Part shown: in pieces, positions 9,801 to 19,728 of the stretch
How positions within the stretch are numbered: the first letter of the stretch is position 1
How the letters are laid out: the number at the start of each line of letters is the position of its first letter
NCBI GenBank assembly: GCA_003259005.1
Contig: QLII01000001.1
Location: forward strand, 3,302,501-3,366,500
Length of the DNA stretch: 64,000 bases
DNA from: Spirosoma telluris
Lineage (GTDB): Bacteria; Bacteroidota; Bacteroidia; Cytophagales; Spirosomataceae
Direction of reading: 5' to 3'
The notes under the pieces: model-generated
What the model saw: only the letters and a program-made list of their open reading frames with translations
What the model was told of the DNA's origin: nothing
Database searches by the model: none
Translations under genes and position numbers: made by a program

Positions 9801-10205
9801 ATGAAACAACTCCTGATTTCCCTAGCTGCTCTTTGGCTGCTGGTTAACCTCGGCATGTCGGCCTCTGCACAGGCTCAGCAAACGGCAACGACTCAACTCA
9901 AAAGTATCCACCTTTTCGATATGCCAGCCGGTGTAACGGAGGCCCAGCTGTCGGCGGTGATTGGCGAGTTGAACACGATCATTAAACGCCTGGGGTACCC
10001 TAACGCCGGATACACACTCTACAAAGTAGAGGAAAAAGGAGCCGACAAATACCGCTACTACTTCGAGGGCAATTGGCCCAATGCCAACGCGTACCAGAAA
10101 ATCCACGACGACAAATCGTTTCAGGAAGCAGATAAAAAACTGGGTATGGTGTACGAGAAAATAAAAGCCGTTGAACTCTACCGTCGCTTAGTGAGAGTGC
10201 CCTAA
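9801..10205 (+). CDS. exported small protein with ABM-like dimeric alpha/beta barrel fold
   Basis: 134 residues: a signal peptide with cleavage expected after ASAQAQ, then about 105 residues with strand-helix-strand periodicity (KSIHLFDMPAGVTEAQL, NTIIKRLGYPNAGYTLYKV, YYFEGNWPNANAYQKIHDD). This resembles the antibiotic biosynthesis monooxygenase or NIPSNAP-like fold. It lies 18 bases before a SnoaL-like lipoprotein and repeats the pairing of ABM-like and SnoaL-like exported folds seen at 3450-5165. No catalytic residue can be assigned. Confidence 0.7.
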   Translation: MKQLLISLAALWLLVNLGMSASAQAQQTATTQLKSIHLFDMPAGVTEAQLSAVIGELNTIIKRLGYPNAGYTLYKVEEKGADKYRYYFEGNWPNANAYQKIHDDKSFQEADKKLGMVYEKIKAVELYRRLVRVP

Positions 10206-10223
10206 ATCGTTTAAACCAAAGCT

Positions 10224-10736
10224 ATGAAAACCAATCCCTTTATCCTACTCCTGGCCGTTGTTACCATGACGTCTGTCTGCGTTACGGGTTGCAACGCCCC
10301 TGCCCAAAAAGCAGAAGCTACCACTGAGCAGGTAGCTACTAAACCCGATATGGCCGCCATCAAAACGGAAATACAAGCCATCGAAACCGAATGGGCCAGC
10401 GCCACGACCGCTAAGGACATCGACAAAGTAATGGCACTCTACGCAGACGACGCCGTAGAAATGGCCGACGACGAACCCATGTCCGTAGGAAAGGCTGCTA
10501 TCCGACAGGTGCTGCTCAAAAGTATGAAAGCGCGCAAGGCCGGAACTACGGTTTCGTACGAGACGATGGACGTGTACGGCGATGGCAACCTAGTGACCGA
10601 AGTCGGAAAGACAACGATTAAAGACACGGCTGGCAACGTAGTGAGTACCGGCAAATACATGGGCATTTTTGAAAAACGCGACGGAAAATTTATCTGCATC
10701 CGCGATATTAACAACGAGGATCAGAAAGACAAGTGA
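10224..10736 (+). CDS. DUF4440/SnoaL-like lipoprotein
   Basis: 170 residues. A lipoprotein signal starts MKTNPFILLLAVVTM and ends at lipobox VTGC, with nearly the same leader as the genes at 4627 and 6313. An NTF2-like domain follows (AIKTEIQAIETEWASATTAKD, VMALYADDAVEMADDEP, VGKAAIRQVL), the classic DUF4440 layout. It is probably periplasmic and could bind or convert a small molecule. It follows the ABM-like gene by 18 bases, so the two are likely co-transcribed. Confidence 0.85.
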   Translation: MKTNPFILLLAVVTMTSVCVTGCNAPAQKAEATTEQVATKPDMAAIKTEIQAIETEWASATTAKDIDKVMALYADDAVEMADDEPMSVGKAAIRQVLLKSMKARKAGTTVSYETMDVYGDGNLVTEVGKTTIKDTAGNVVSTGKYMGIFEKRDGKFICIRDINNEDQKDK

Positions 10737-10764
10737 AGTAGCTTGAGCTAATAAACAAGTCAAC

Positions 10765-13700
10765 ATGAATGGATGCGTTGTTTTTGGGTGGCTCCTCCTG
10801 CCATTGTGCCTGTCCGCGTCCGCCGGGCAGGCACAATCCACGGTGCTTTACTTCGACGAACCCCTAAAGAGACGCTGGGCCGCAACCGAAATCAAATAAC
10901 CATCAATCGATTCTTTACCGACCGTGACGATTTTCTCTGGTTCGTCACCGGCAGTGGCCTGAGCCGGTACGACGGCCATGAGATCGTAACGGTACGCTCT
11001 GATCCGGCGGATTTGAACTCCCTCTCCTCAGCGCGGGTGGCGGATATGATTCAGGACGAGCGAGGCACGTTCTGGATAACCACCCGCGACGGGGGCCTGA
11101 ATGCCTACAATCAGCGAACAGGCAACGTGGCCCATTTTCGACACCTGCCAACCAACAACACCAGTTTATCGTCGGATAAGCTCCGGTTTCTTCAGCGTGA
11201 TGAATCCGGCTATCTCTGGATCGGGAGCGATTGGGGTATGAATCGGTTCAACCCCAAAACGGGCCGTACTGTCCGATTTTTACCCAAACCGGGCGAGGCA
11301 GGGCAGTTGCAGGGCAATCCGCTGTCGCCCATTCTGGTCGAACCGGGCCAATCCAGGCTAGGCCAGTCCAGGACGGGCCAGTCCAGGACGGGCCACATTT
11401 ACATTTGCACAACCGCCGGGTTCGAGCAGTGTGACCAAACCAGTAACCGGTGGCGGTGCTTTCCGACGGTAAATAAATCAGGGGTGCCCGTGATCAACGC
11501 TACTGATGGTCTCAATACGATTAACGGCCTCTGCAAAGATCGTCGGGGCCTGATCTGGATGGGTGTTCCGGACCAAACCGGGCTCCGGGTTTTTAACCCC
11601 AAAACAGGGCAAATCAACTGGTTCGATAAGCGAACGGCCGATGGTAAACCCATTCCGTTTCCAAAAGTAATTCTGGAAGATCGGGCGGGGCGGCTATGGC
11701 TTTGCTGCGATAACGACCTCTTCCGCATTTCAGCCGACCGGACCGTCGTGGAGCAATGCACACCCGTAGCCATCAGCAATGGGGAACAACTCAAGGAACT
11801 GGTAACCCTGTACGAAGATGGACAGGGGTTAATCTGGCTGGAGAGGGCGAGCGACAAAAATCCGCTTTTTTTCGACCCTCGTCAGGAACGCCACCCCAAT
11901 ATTCCACTGCCAAAATTTACTAACTCCGCCGGTGGGTTTCCGACCCGGCCTGGATTGGCCCGACCCGTAACGGAGTCCCTCATGCCCGACTCGGAAGGCT
12001 TCCTTTGGATCAGTACCGATCTGGGCCTGATTCGATATAAACCGGGCCCGGCCTGGACTGGCCCATCCAGGCCGGGCCAGAATGAGATGAAGGTTATCTT
12101 AAAACTACCCTCACCTATTTCACCATCTCGTTGCCAGGTATGGCCGGAACCGGCTACGATCCATATCTACTGATAGGAGCGGAGGCTGGCCTGTTCGTAT
12201 ACAACAAAAAAACGAGCCGTCTCACACCCGTCCGTTTAGATAAGGCCGGGAGTAAGACGATCCCAAATGCCATTGATTCGGTTATTGATGGGGATGGCGA
12301 CCTCTGGATTTCAACCTGGGGAAAGGACTTTTCCGCATTCCAAAGGGCAGCTTATCGGTCGAGACGGGGCTGGTAAGTACCTATGAACAGTGGAAAAACG
12401 ACCCTACCAATGCCAACAGCCTATTATCGAATACGCTGCAAAAGATTGCGGTCGATGCGCAAAACACGGTGTGGGTGTGCGGAGCCGCTCACGGCCTTAG
12501 TCGGGTAAACAAACGAACCCGGCAAGTGCAGCGGTTTGTACTCCGGCAAGGCGATCCCTATGGACTGGCCAGCAACTACACCTTTGCGCCCGTGATTGAT
12601 AAGCAGGGTGATGTATGGATAACGAGCGGGTATGCGGCTCCCTTACAGAAACTTTCGGTCAAAACAGGACGATTCAAAAAATATGGTACCGCAAATGGGT
12701 TTACGGATGATTATTTTGCCCACGCTACCCTCGACAGAATCGGCAAAATCTGGTTCAACCAGCATCAGGTGGTATCCTGTATCGACCCCCTTACGGAGCG
12801 CGTAACCACGTTTCCGCAGTTTGTAGGCAACTCGGTTTACTCTACACCCATTACAGCACTGGCTACTACTGGCGAGATTTATTTCGGTTGCCAGAACAAC
12901 TTACGGCGATTTGGGCCAACCGATACCATCCACAACATTCCTAAAGCCTCATCACCGTTGCGATTGGTGAGCGTTTCCTGCTTCGACACCGACGGAACGC
13001 AAACCATGCGGCCCATGTCTCCGGATCGCTGGCGAGCCAATGAGCTGGCATTGTCGCACCGGGAAAATACCCTGGAACTAAAATTTGCGCTGCTGGATTA
13101 CCGCAACACCAGCAGTCGTACCTATGCCTATTCCCTGACCGGACTGAATGACGAGCCACAATGGGTAAGCATCGGCCTGAAAAACACCGTTGATTTTGCC
13201 CAGATGAAGCCGGGAAGGTACCTGTTCCACCTGAAAGCCCGCAATAGCGACGGAATTTGGACAAATCTAGCGCCCCTCCGCATACACATCAGCCCACCCT
13301 GGTGGCAAAGCTTTTGGGCCTATGCGGCTTATGCGTTGCTGCTGCTACTCAGCTTTTGGTACTTGTTGAAGGTCCGCCTGCGTGAACAAGCCCGTGAACT
13401 GGCTCTGCAGGAAGCCGTCGTCATTAAACAACAGCGCGACGAGATTGCTCAGAAAAACGCCCAGAACGAACTGCTGCTGAAAGAGATTCATCACCGGGTC
13501 AAGAATAATCTGGAAGTGGTGTCAAGTTTGCTGGCCTTGCAATCGGCTAAAGTTACTGACCCCAACGTACAGGAAGCCATACAGGCCAGTCAGAACCGGG
13601 TGCAGAGTATGGGTATCATCCACCAGAAACTCTACCAGGGCAAGCAGTTAGGGGCTATCGAAATGCGTGATTATTTTCACAATCTGGGCGAAAGCATTCT

Positions 13701-14070
13701 CGATTCGTTCGATGCCGCAGGGCGTATCACCATCGTCTGTTCAATGACCGAACTAGTGCTGGATATTGACACGGCGATTTCCATAGGACTACTAACGAAT
13801 GAATTAATCACTAACTCGCTTAAATATGCATTTATCGGTAAGGACAAGGGCACCATTCGCATCAGCCTGACGCGGATGGACGACGATTCGTTGCTGTTGA
13901 TGGTAGCCGACAATGGTATCGGTAAACAACCTCTTGAAGCCGTCAATGAAACGGGCTTCGGCACCCAGTTGGTGGAACTGCTTACCCGCCAGCTCGATGG
14001 TATACTGACCTACGAAAACCAGAATGGGACGTTGGTCAAACTCCGCTTCAACCAGCCAGCCATTGCCTGA
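10765..14070 (+). CDS. propeller-sensor histidine kinase (Reg_prop, Y_Y_Y, HisKA_2), three frameshifts
   Basis: ATG 10765 gives a signal peptide (MNGCVVFGWLLLPLCLSASA). The periplasmic part consists of Reg_prop blades (DDFLWFVTGSGLSRYDG, GYLWIGSDWGMNRFN, GLIWMGVPDQTGL) and a Y_Y_Y domain (about 13060-13290), then one membrane segment near 13310-13370. The cytoplasmic kinase has the HisKA_2 phospho-acceptor in KEIHHRVKNNLE and an ATPase with NELITNSLKYAF and VADNGIG. Frames must be joined near 10850, 12086 and 12325, each by one missing base. It lacks the C-terminal regulator domains of classical hybrid sensors; its partner may be a nearby LytTR regulator. Confidence 0.82.
11346..11396 (+). 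repeat. in-frame 15-bp tandem repeat inside the propeller kinase gene
   Basis: Three 15-base units (GGCCAATCCAGGCTA and then twice GGCCAGTCCAGGACG) plus a partial fourth. Each adds five codons, giving GQSRLGQSRTGQSRTG between two propeller strands. Fifteen bases keep the frame. The same GGCCWGGAYTGGCC motif recurs near 11950 and 12050. Confidence 0.75.
12046..12077 (+). repeat. GC-rich hairpin inside the propeller kinase gene
   Basis: Arms GCCCGGCCTGG (12046-12056) and CCAGGCCGGGC (12067-12077) are perfectly complementary around ACTGGCCCAT. The sequence matches the tandem units at 11346-11396 in composition and motif, suggesting one kind of small insert in several inter-blade loops of the same gene. 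Confidence 0.6.
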
Positions 14071-14383
14071 GTCCAGTCAAAATCAGAACCCTGTATTCGA
14101 CCGTTTGCTTATCTGGTAACCAATTTCCGGCTTTCTATAGGGGCGTTTTTGTTATGGAACGAACTTATTGATTACCGTACCTTCTCGTCTCCTCCTTCTG
14201 CCCGTTTTCGACCACGAAAAGGGTCCTTTTATTGGTCGAAAATTCTTTCGGCAAGTAGTTCAACTGAAACAGATGGAGCCAAAACACGATGGTAGCTGGG
14301 CGGATACGCTACGATTCGACTCAGAGTAGCATCGGCTATCCGACGCGTTCGACTGACGAGCATTTACGTAAACGGACATAAGG

Positions 14384-14420
14384 GCTGTCTCATTTTGAGG
14401 AGCTTTTTATGAGATTGAGG
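14384..14420 (+). repeat. dispersed hairpin repeat, degenerate copy
   Basis: GCTGTCTCATTTTGAGGAGC followed by TTTTTATGAGATTGAGG keeps the TCTCA...GGAGC...TGAGA order of the family but lacks the left AACGCCC arm. It is 133 bases upstream of the DUF4249 gene. The remainder of 14071-14383 shows nothing I can name. Confidence 0.45.
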
Positions 14421-14455
14421 TAAACGGCCATTGCCTGTTACAAGCACCATCCAAT

Positions 14456-14484
14456 TTTCGTACTTTGGGAAGTAAAGTACGAAA
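14456..14484. promoter_or_regulatory. inverted repeat TTTCGTACTTT-N7-AAAGTACGAAA
   Basis: Perfect 11-base arms at 14456-14466 and 14474-14484 with a 7-base spacer, 68 bases upstream of the DUF4249 start. A second copy with the same spacer lies downstream of that gene at 15865. It could be a dimeric regulator site or a small structured repeat; there is no T-run to make it a terminator. Confidence 0.5.
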
Positions 14485-14552
14485 CTACACCTCAGTTATA
14501 TTTTGCCGCTTGTCGGCTTTAGGTAAATATATTGCCACTTACCCGATAGCTT

Positions 14553-15729
14553 ATGCGTACTACTAGTTTAGGCTTACTTGTTGGATTAATCACGCTTCTC
14601 TTACCCGCTGCCTGTGTCGATCAGTTAGAGACTCCCTTTACTCAACGAGTCAACGTGATTGTCGTGGATGGCACGCTGACTAACTTGTCCGAATCACAGA
14701 TGATTCGAATCAACCGATCAAAGTCAGATGAACTGACCGGCCGCTTTGGCAGCTTGCCCATTACCAAAGCCCGGGTGGAGGTGCTGGTTGATTCAGCCCA
14801 GGTGCTGGTCTTTACCGAGACCGATACCGCAGGAGCCTATCGTTCCCCAGCAGGCTTTACAGCCCAACCAGGCCACGCCTACCAACTGCGTTTCACCCTC
14901 TCCGATGGCACCCAGTATCGGTCAACGACCGAAGTGATGGCCCCGGTCCCCCCATTGACCGCGTCCATACAAAATTCAACCCCACCAGTTTGTATGGCAC
15001 CAATAATCAATACCGGGGAGCGCATGAGCTAACGATTGACTTTCAGGACCCCGCTGATCAACATAACTATTACCGCTGGGACTGGCTGTTATGGGAGAAA
15101 CAGGACTGGTGCCGAACCTGTGTGAATAATGAGTATGCGATTTACTCCCTCACAACCCCGCCATTTCTCGTCGAAGACTGCTATGGACAGAAATTTGATA
15201 ATGGGTATTATGTTTACGATTACAACTGTCGCACCCGATGCTGGGAGATTCTACGTAATTACACCACCAACGTGTTCGACGATGTGTACAGTAACGGGGG
15301 GTAATTTTGGGCCGCTGGGTGGCCCAGATTCCGTTTTACCAAAAGAATGCCTGCTTAGTGCAACTTCGTCAATCCTCGCTTACTCGGCAGGCCTATCAGT
15401 ACTACCGGACGGTGGAAGAGCAGACCCAGAATACGGGGGGTGTGGCCGCTACTCCTCCCACCGCGTTGGTGGGTAATGTGCGCAATCTGGCTAACGAACA
15501 CGAAAGTGTGATTGGCTATTTTACGGCCTCGGCAGTGGCCACCTCGCTGGACTGGATTGACCGACGTGACGCGACAGGTATTCCGCCCGGCCTGTTTATC
15601 GCCTTGAATAACCGCCCGCCCTCCCAACCGTTTAACACAGGGGGCTATGGCTCCAAGGATTACCCGACGGCGATCTGTGTACCGAGTGATGGTCGAACGC
15701 CTAACAAGCCCATTGGGTGGCGAGACTGA
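14553..15729 (+). CDS. DUF4249 family lipoprotein (two frameshifts)
   Basis: The lipoprotein signal MRTTSLGLLVGLITLLLPAAC ends with a lipidated cysteine, followed by VNVIVVDGTLTN, the conserved first strand of DUF4249. Two frame breaks, near 14975 and in the six-G run at 15296-15301, are each repaired by one base. The C-terminal part contains VIGYFTASAVATS, matching the family's YFSASA-type motif. DUF4249 lipoproteins usually sit next to TonB-dependent receptors and are thought to be surface-exposed; here no receptor is adjacent. Confidence 0.8.
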
Positions 15730-15864
15730 TTTTGTTGTATAAGTGGCAGTATATTTAGAAGCCAGAAACCGGCTAGACATAACGATTGATGGCGAGCTGA
15801 CCGGTTTCACCTATCCTGTGACAAGATAGCAACCAGTTGTGTTGTCGCACCATCGTTAATGCCG

Positions 15865-15893
15865 TTTCGTACTTTTCTTCTTAAAGTGCGAAA
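15865..15893. promoter_or_regulatory. inverted repeat TTTCGTACTTT-N7-AAAGTGCGAAA
   Basis: Second copy of the palindrome at 14456, with an identical left arm, identical 7-base spacing and one base changed in the right arm. It lies 136 bases past the DUF4249 stop, so the two copies bracket that gene. Confidence 0.5.
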
Positions 15894-15960
15894 ATCAGTC
15901 CTTGATTGACCTTTCAAACCCCTTGAAGCTTACTATTTAGGCGTTTTGTAATGGATTTAT

Positions 15961-15987
15961 TTTCGTATTTCCTGGAATAGTACGAAA
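15961..15987. promoter_or_regulatory. degenerate third copy of the TTTCGTAC palindrome
   Basis: TTTCGTATTTC-CTGGA-ATAGTACGAAA keeps the outer TTTCGTA/TACGAAA pairing but not the inner bases. It is 96 bases downstream of the second copy and 18 bases before a dispersed hairpin repeat. Confidence 0.35.
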
Positions 15988-16004
15988 GGTAGGATGTGGC
16001 GCAT

Positions 16005-16074
16005 AAAACGCCCTATTTAAGAAGTAGATATTTGAACATTCCTTCGTCTCATATGGGAGCCTTTATTGAGAATG
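16005..16074 (+). repeat. dispersed hairpin repeat, full-length core
   Basis: Left arm AAAACGCCCTATTTAAGAAG, centre CCTTCGTCTCATATGGGAGC, then CTTTATTGAGAATG. The AACGCCC arm and GGGAGC(C/G)TTT arm can pair around a loop of about 45 bases. It sits upstream of the FtsX permease gene. Confidence 0.75.
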
Positions 16075-16179
16075 TTCCTATTTGTAAACCAAATGGAGAG
16101 TGCACTGAAACGGATGAGGCCGCTGGCCAAGCTATACTATTAATAACCATTTACATCTCCTTTTTAACCGGGACCTGCT

Positions 16180-18614
16180 ATGCTACTGAATTTTTCAAAA
16201 ATAGCTTACCGTAACCTGCTCAACAACAAGAGCTTTTCGGCCATCAACATCATCGGACTTGCGTTGGGGATTGCCTGTTCCATCGTGTTGTTCCTATTCA
16301 TTCTCGATGAGCTAAACTTCGACACATTCAATAAAAAAGCCAGCCAGATATATCGGCTTTACGTTCACAGTTCGATTAACAACGAAGAATCGAACAATGC
16401 CAAGACGGCACCTACGGCTGGCCCTACACTGGTGCAGATGCTCCCTGAAGTGCTCACTCAAACCCGTATCGGCTACTTTGGCGTACACGATTTGCGGTAT
16501 AAAGACAAGATTTTCAGAGAAAATAGTATCTACACAGCCGACTCCACCTATTTCGATGTGTTTACACTTCCCTTCATTCATGGCGATCCGTCGATTGCGC
16601 TCAAAAATCCGAACAGCATTGTCCTGACCCAAACCATGGCCAGCAAATACTTCGGACAGGAAAACCCGACGGGAAAATCGTTTCTGGTCGACGGAACAAA
16701 CTCGTATCAGATTACGGGTGTCATGAAAGACTTTCCCGATAAGTCGCATTTCCGTTGCGATTTCCTGTTGTCGATGTCGACCTATCCCCAAGTCAATCAA
16801 CAAAACTGGCTGCAAGGGAATTACTCCACTTACATTGTTCTTAAAGAGGGGGTAGATCCTACACGGGTCGAGCGCAAAATGCAGCAAGTCATTCTCGACC
16901 GTTTAGGACCTGATCTTGAAAAAGCATTGGGCTTTTCTATGCAGCAATTTCTGGCCAACGGCAATGTATTTGCGTATCGCATGCAACCGTTATTATCCAT
17001 TTATCTGCACGCAAAACGGCAATACAATATCGATCCCAATACCGAATGGGGTAATGCCCGAATTGGCGACAGTATGTATGTGTATATTTTCTCGGTGGTG
17101 GCCTTATTTATTCTACTGATTGCCGTCATCAATTTCGTCAACCTATCGACAGCCCGTTCTGAGAAGCGCGCCAAAGAAGTAGGCATCCGAAAAGCCATTG
17201 GTTCGAGTCGCTTAAAACTCATGGGGCAGTTTACGACCGAATCCATAGTGCTGACCGGCCTTTCAGTCCTTGTGGCGTTGTTTTTGATACAACTCATGCT
17301 TCCCGGCTTCAACCAGATCGCAGGTCGGCAGTTGGTACTACCCCTTTTTACCCATGCGTATACCCTTCCATCGCTATTTGCTTTTACGCTCATTGTAGGC
17401 CTGCTGGCGGGAAGTTATCCAGCCTTTTTTCTATCGTCTTTTCGGCCCGTCGAGGTCTTAAAATCGGGCGTCCAAAAAAGAAAATCCTCCTTACGCAGCC
17501 TGTTGGTGATTACACAGTTCTCGATATCGATTACCCTAATTCTGGGTATGATCATCATCCGAAACCAATTAGGGTATCTTCAGCATAAAGACCTTGGATT
17601 TAACAAAGAGCACTTACTCTCGATCAACAATGGGGCAGCACTGGGCGATAAACTCAAACCATTTAAAGCTGAGTTATTGAAAAATCCAGCCATCCTATCG
17701 GTCAGCAACTCATCCCTATTATTTGCAAACGGTATTCCGGGAAGTGCATATTTGTTGGAAAACGGTCGGGTACCGATCCGGTTTTAAGCCAGTATCTGGA
17801 TGTTGATGCGGATTTCGTCAAAACGTTTGCAGTGCCAATTAAAGCCGGACGTTTCTTTTCTAAAGATCGGCTGGCCGACAGCACCACTGTGGTCATCAAC
17901 GAAGCGGCCCTTCACGCGTTTAATACGAACAGCCCGTTAGATCAGGAACTTACCGAAGTCGATGTAAACGGCACTAAAACCTATAAAATCATTGGTGTTA
18001 TAAAAGACTTCAATTATGAATCGCTTCACCGCCAGGTTCGTCCGCTGGTGTTTCACCTTAGTCCCGTGCGGCAAGCTACCAGTATTTTAACCATCCGAAT
18101 TCAGCCCAATGCCACAAAAAATGCGATTGATTACATCGAAGAAACCTGGCAACGATTCGAAAAAACGGACCAATGTCACTATTCGTTTTTGGATGAGCGG
18201 CTGGCCCGACTTTACGAATCGGAACAAAAAACAAGTATTATCGCTACGAGCTTTTCGGCCCTGGCCATCTTTATTGCCTGCCTGGGCTTGTTTGGTCTGG
18301 CCGTTTTCATAACCGAGCAACGGACCAAAGAAATTGGCATTCGTAAAGTATTAGGGGCTAGTATTGCCGAAATCCTGTTTCTGTTGTCGCGACAATTTAT
18401 TGGTTGGGTCGCTATTGCCATTCTGATCGCATCGCCCATTGCCTGGTACGCCATGAGTCGATGGCTCGACAACTTCGCCTACCGCGTCGCTATTTCGTGG
18501 TGGGTATTTGTTGTGGCCGCTTTTCTGGCCATTGGCATTGCCTTATTGACGGTGAGTTTTCAGAGCCTCAAAGCCGCGTTGGTCAATCCGGTAAAGAGTT
18601 TACGATCTGAATAA
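16180..18614 (+). CDS. ABC transporter permease, FtsX/MacB type (one frameshift)
   Basis: About 811 residues in the Bacteroidota duplicated-FtsX layout: an N-terminal helix in INIIGLALGIACSIVLFLFI, a large periplasmic MacB_PCD domain, four-helix FtsX core one (SEKRAKEVGIRKAIGSSR), a second periplasmic domain and FtsX core two (EQRTKEIGIRKVLGASI). One base is missing near 17758, where VPIRF-stop should continue as SGTDPVLSQYLDVDADF. Such permeases act with a separate ATPase in export or mechanotransmission; no ATPase gene is adjacent. The C-terminus NPVKSLRSE is typical of the family. Confidence 0.9.
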
Positions 18615-18616
18615 AT

Positions 18617-18859
18617 CTCCACGGGTTCTCAGTTAATACTAGTGCTCGTCCAATTTAGATTCTCGGGGCGGCATCGGCCCGCAACGGCGGACCGTGTCCG
18701 ACGCCCGCGTGGTAGTTTCTTTGGACTCTATTGATGCTGATAGCCAGCATTTTACTTATCAACAGAATCTACCGCATTGACAATCAGATACAATAGAACC
18801 AAAAGAATCTATAGAAACTAAATTGGACGAGCACTAGTATTAACTGAGAACCCGTGGAG
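18617..18859. repeat. perfect 42-bp inverted repeat enclosing a CTAG element
   Basis: Bases 18617-18658 are the exact reverse complement of 18818-18859. The inner 20 bases of each arm are the element's terminal repeat, and the outer 22 are host sequence (CTCCACGGGTTCTCAGTTAA). Removing the element and one CTAG would leave a host palindrome of about 48 bases directly after the permease stop, as expected of a terminator between convergent genes. Confidence 0.75.
18639..18837. mobile_element. CTAG-bounded MITE-like element, copy 2
   Basis: A 199-bp element bounded by CTAG, with ends CTAGTGCTCGTCCAATTTAG and its reverse complement. The left third (TCTCGGGGCGGCATCGGCCC, then the CGTGTCCGACGCCCGCG core) matches copies 1 and 3. 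It is inserted at the centre of a host palindrome whose middle is ACTAGT. Confidence 0.75.
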
Positions 18860-18883
18860 GTTTATGACTTGTAGGTGATTCAG

Positions 18884-18952
18884 AAAACGCCCATTTCTTG
18901 ACGCAAATTCATGAACGATTCCTTGTCTCAAGTAGGAGCGTTTTCGTAAGAA
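18884..18952 (+). repeat. dispersed hairpin repeat
   Basis: AAAACGCCCATTTCTTGACG at the left and CCTTGTCTCAAGTAGGAGCG with TTTTCG at the right; the outer AAAACG and CGTTTT arms pair. It lies between the convergent permease and LytTR genes, 47 bases from the CTAG element. Confidence 0.75.
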
Positions 18953-19020
18953 TTTATAAGTAGTTAATTTATTTTTACTCTGTTATCGATTCAAGCCTTA
19001 GAAGCTGTAGCTTCTAAGGC

Positions 19021-19728
19021 TCACGCCTTTAGCCGCTCGATCAATTCCCGGCGATACGTCAGGCCGACTGGGAGGGCGGTTTCGCCGACAAAAATCTCGT
19101 TGCCACTCATTCGGCGTATTTTGGCCAGGGGAACCAGATACGATTTATGAACCCGCATGAATTGGTCTGAGGGCAACCGGCGCTCTACTTCCGTCAGGGT
19201 CATCGACGTCAGGTACGTCTGTTGAGTAGTGAAGAGCTTGACGTAATTCCCCCAACTCTGGATATACACCAAATCGCCGTAAGCAATACGTACCCAGTCG
19301 GCGTCTACTTTGATCACCAGGGACTGCTCAGTAACGATAGAAGGGGCGGCCTCTGGTTTGTCAGCCTCCGTTGTGGTAACGACCTTATCAATTGCTTTCA
19401 GAAACCGAGGAAATTCGATGGGTTTCAGTAAATAATCGACCACGCCATAGTCATAACTTTCCAGCGCAAACTCCGAATAGGCAGTGGTAAGTATGACGCG
19501 GGGCGGATTGGCCAGGGTTTGTAGTAACTGTATTCCATTGACTTGCGGCATGTTGATGTCCAGAAACAGCAGATCGACCGGTTGGCGATGCAGGAAATTG
19601 ATCGCTTCCAGGGCATCGTAGCAATTGCCCACCAATGTCAACTGATCAACCTGCTCAATATAATGCTGCAATACGTAGTGGGCAGCTGGTTCGTCGTCAA
19701 TAAGTAAACACCGCAACGGGTTGGGCAT
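19021..19728 (-). CDS. LytTR-family response regulator
   Basis: 235 residues. The receiver domain (1-120) has D11-D12-E13, phospho-acceptor D57 in LLFLDINMPQVNG, T81-T82 and K102 in LLKPIEFPRF. The LytTR domain (about 137-235) includes DLVYIQSWGNYVKLF and FMRVHKSYLVPLAKI. Its start overlaps the end of the upstream sensor kinase gene by 32 bases, so the two are translated from one message and form a cognate pair. The divergent TonB receptor gene is a plausible target. Confidence 0.93.
   Translation of the reverse strand: MPNPLRCLLIDDEPAAHYVLQHYIEQVDQLTLVGNCYDALEAINFLHRQPVDLLFLDINMPQVNGIQLLQTLANPPRVILTTAYSEFALESYDYGVVDYLLKPIEFPRFLKAIDKVVTTTEADKPEAAPSIVTEQSLVIKVDADWVRIAYGDLVYIQSWGNYVKLFTTQQTYLTSMTLTEVERRLPSDQFMRVHKSYLVPLAKIRRMSGNEIFVGETALPVGLTYRRELIERLKA

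Noticed and set aside
11210..11398. Minus-strand frame with a VLDWP repeat opposite the propeller kinase
   Set aside because: It is the reverse reading of the 15-base tandem repeat inside a well-supported gene.
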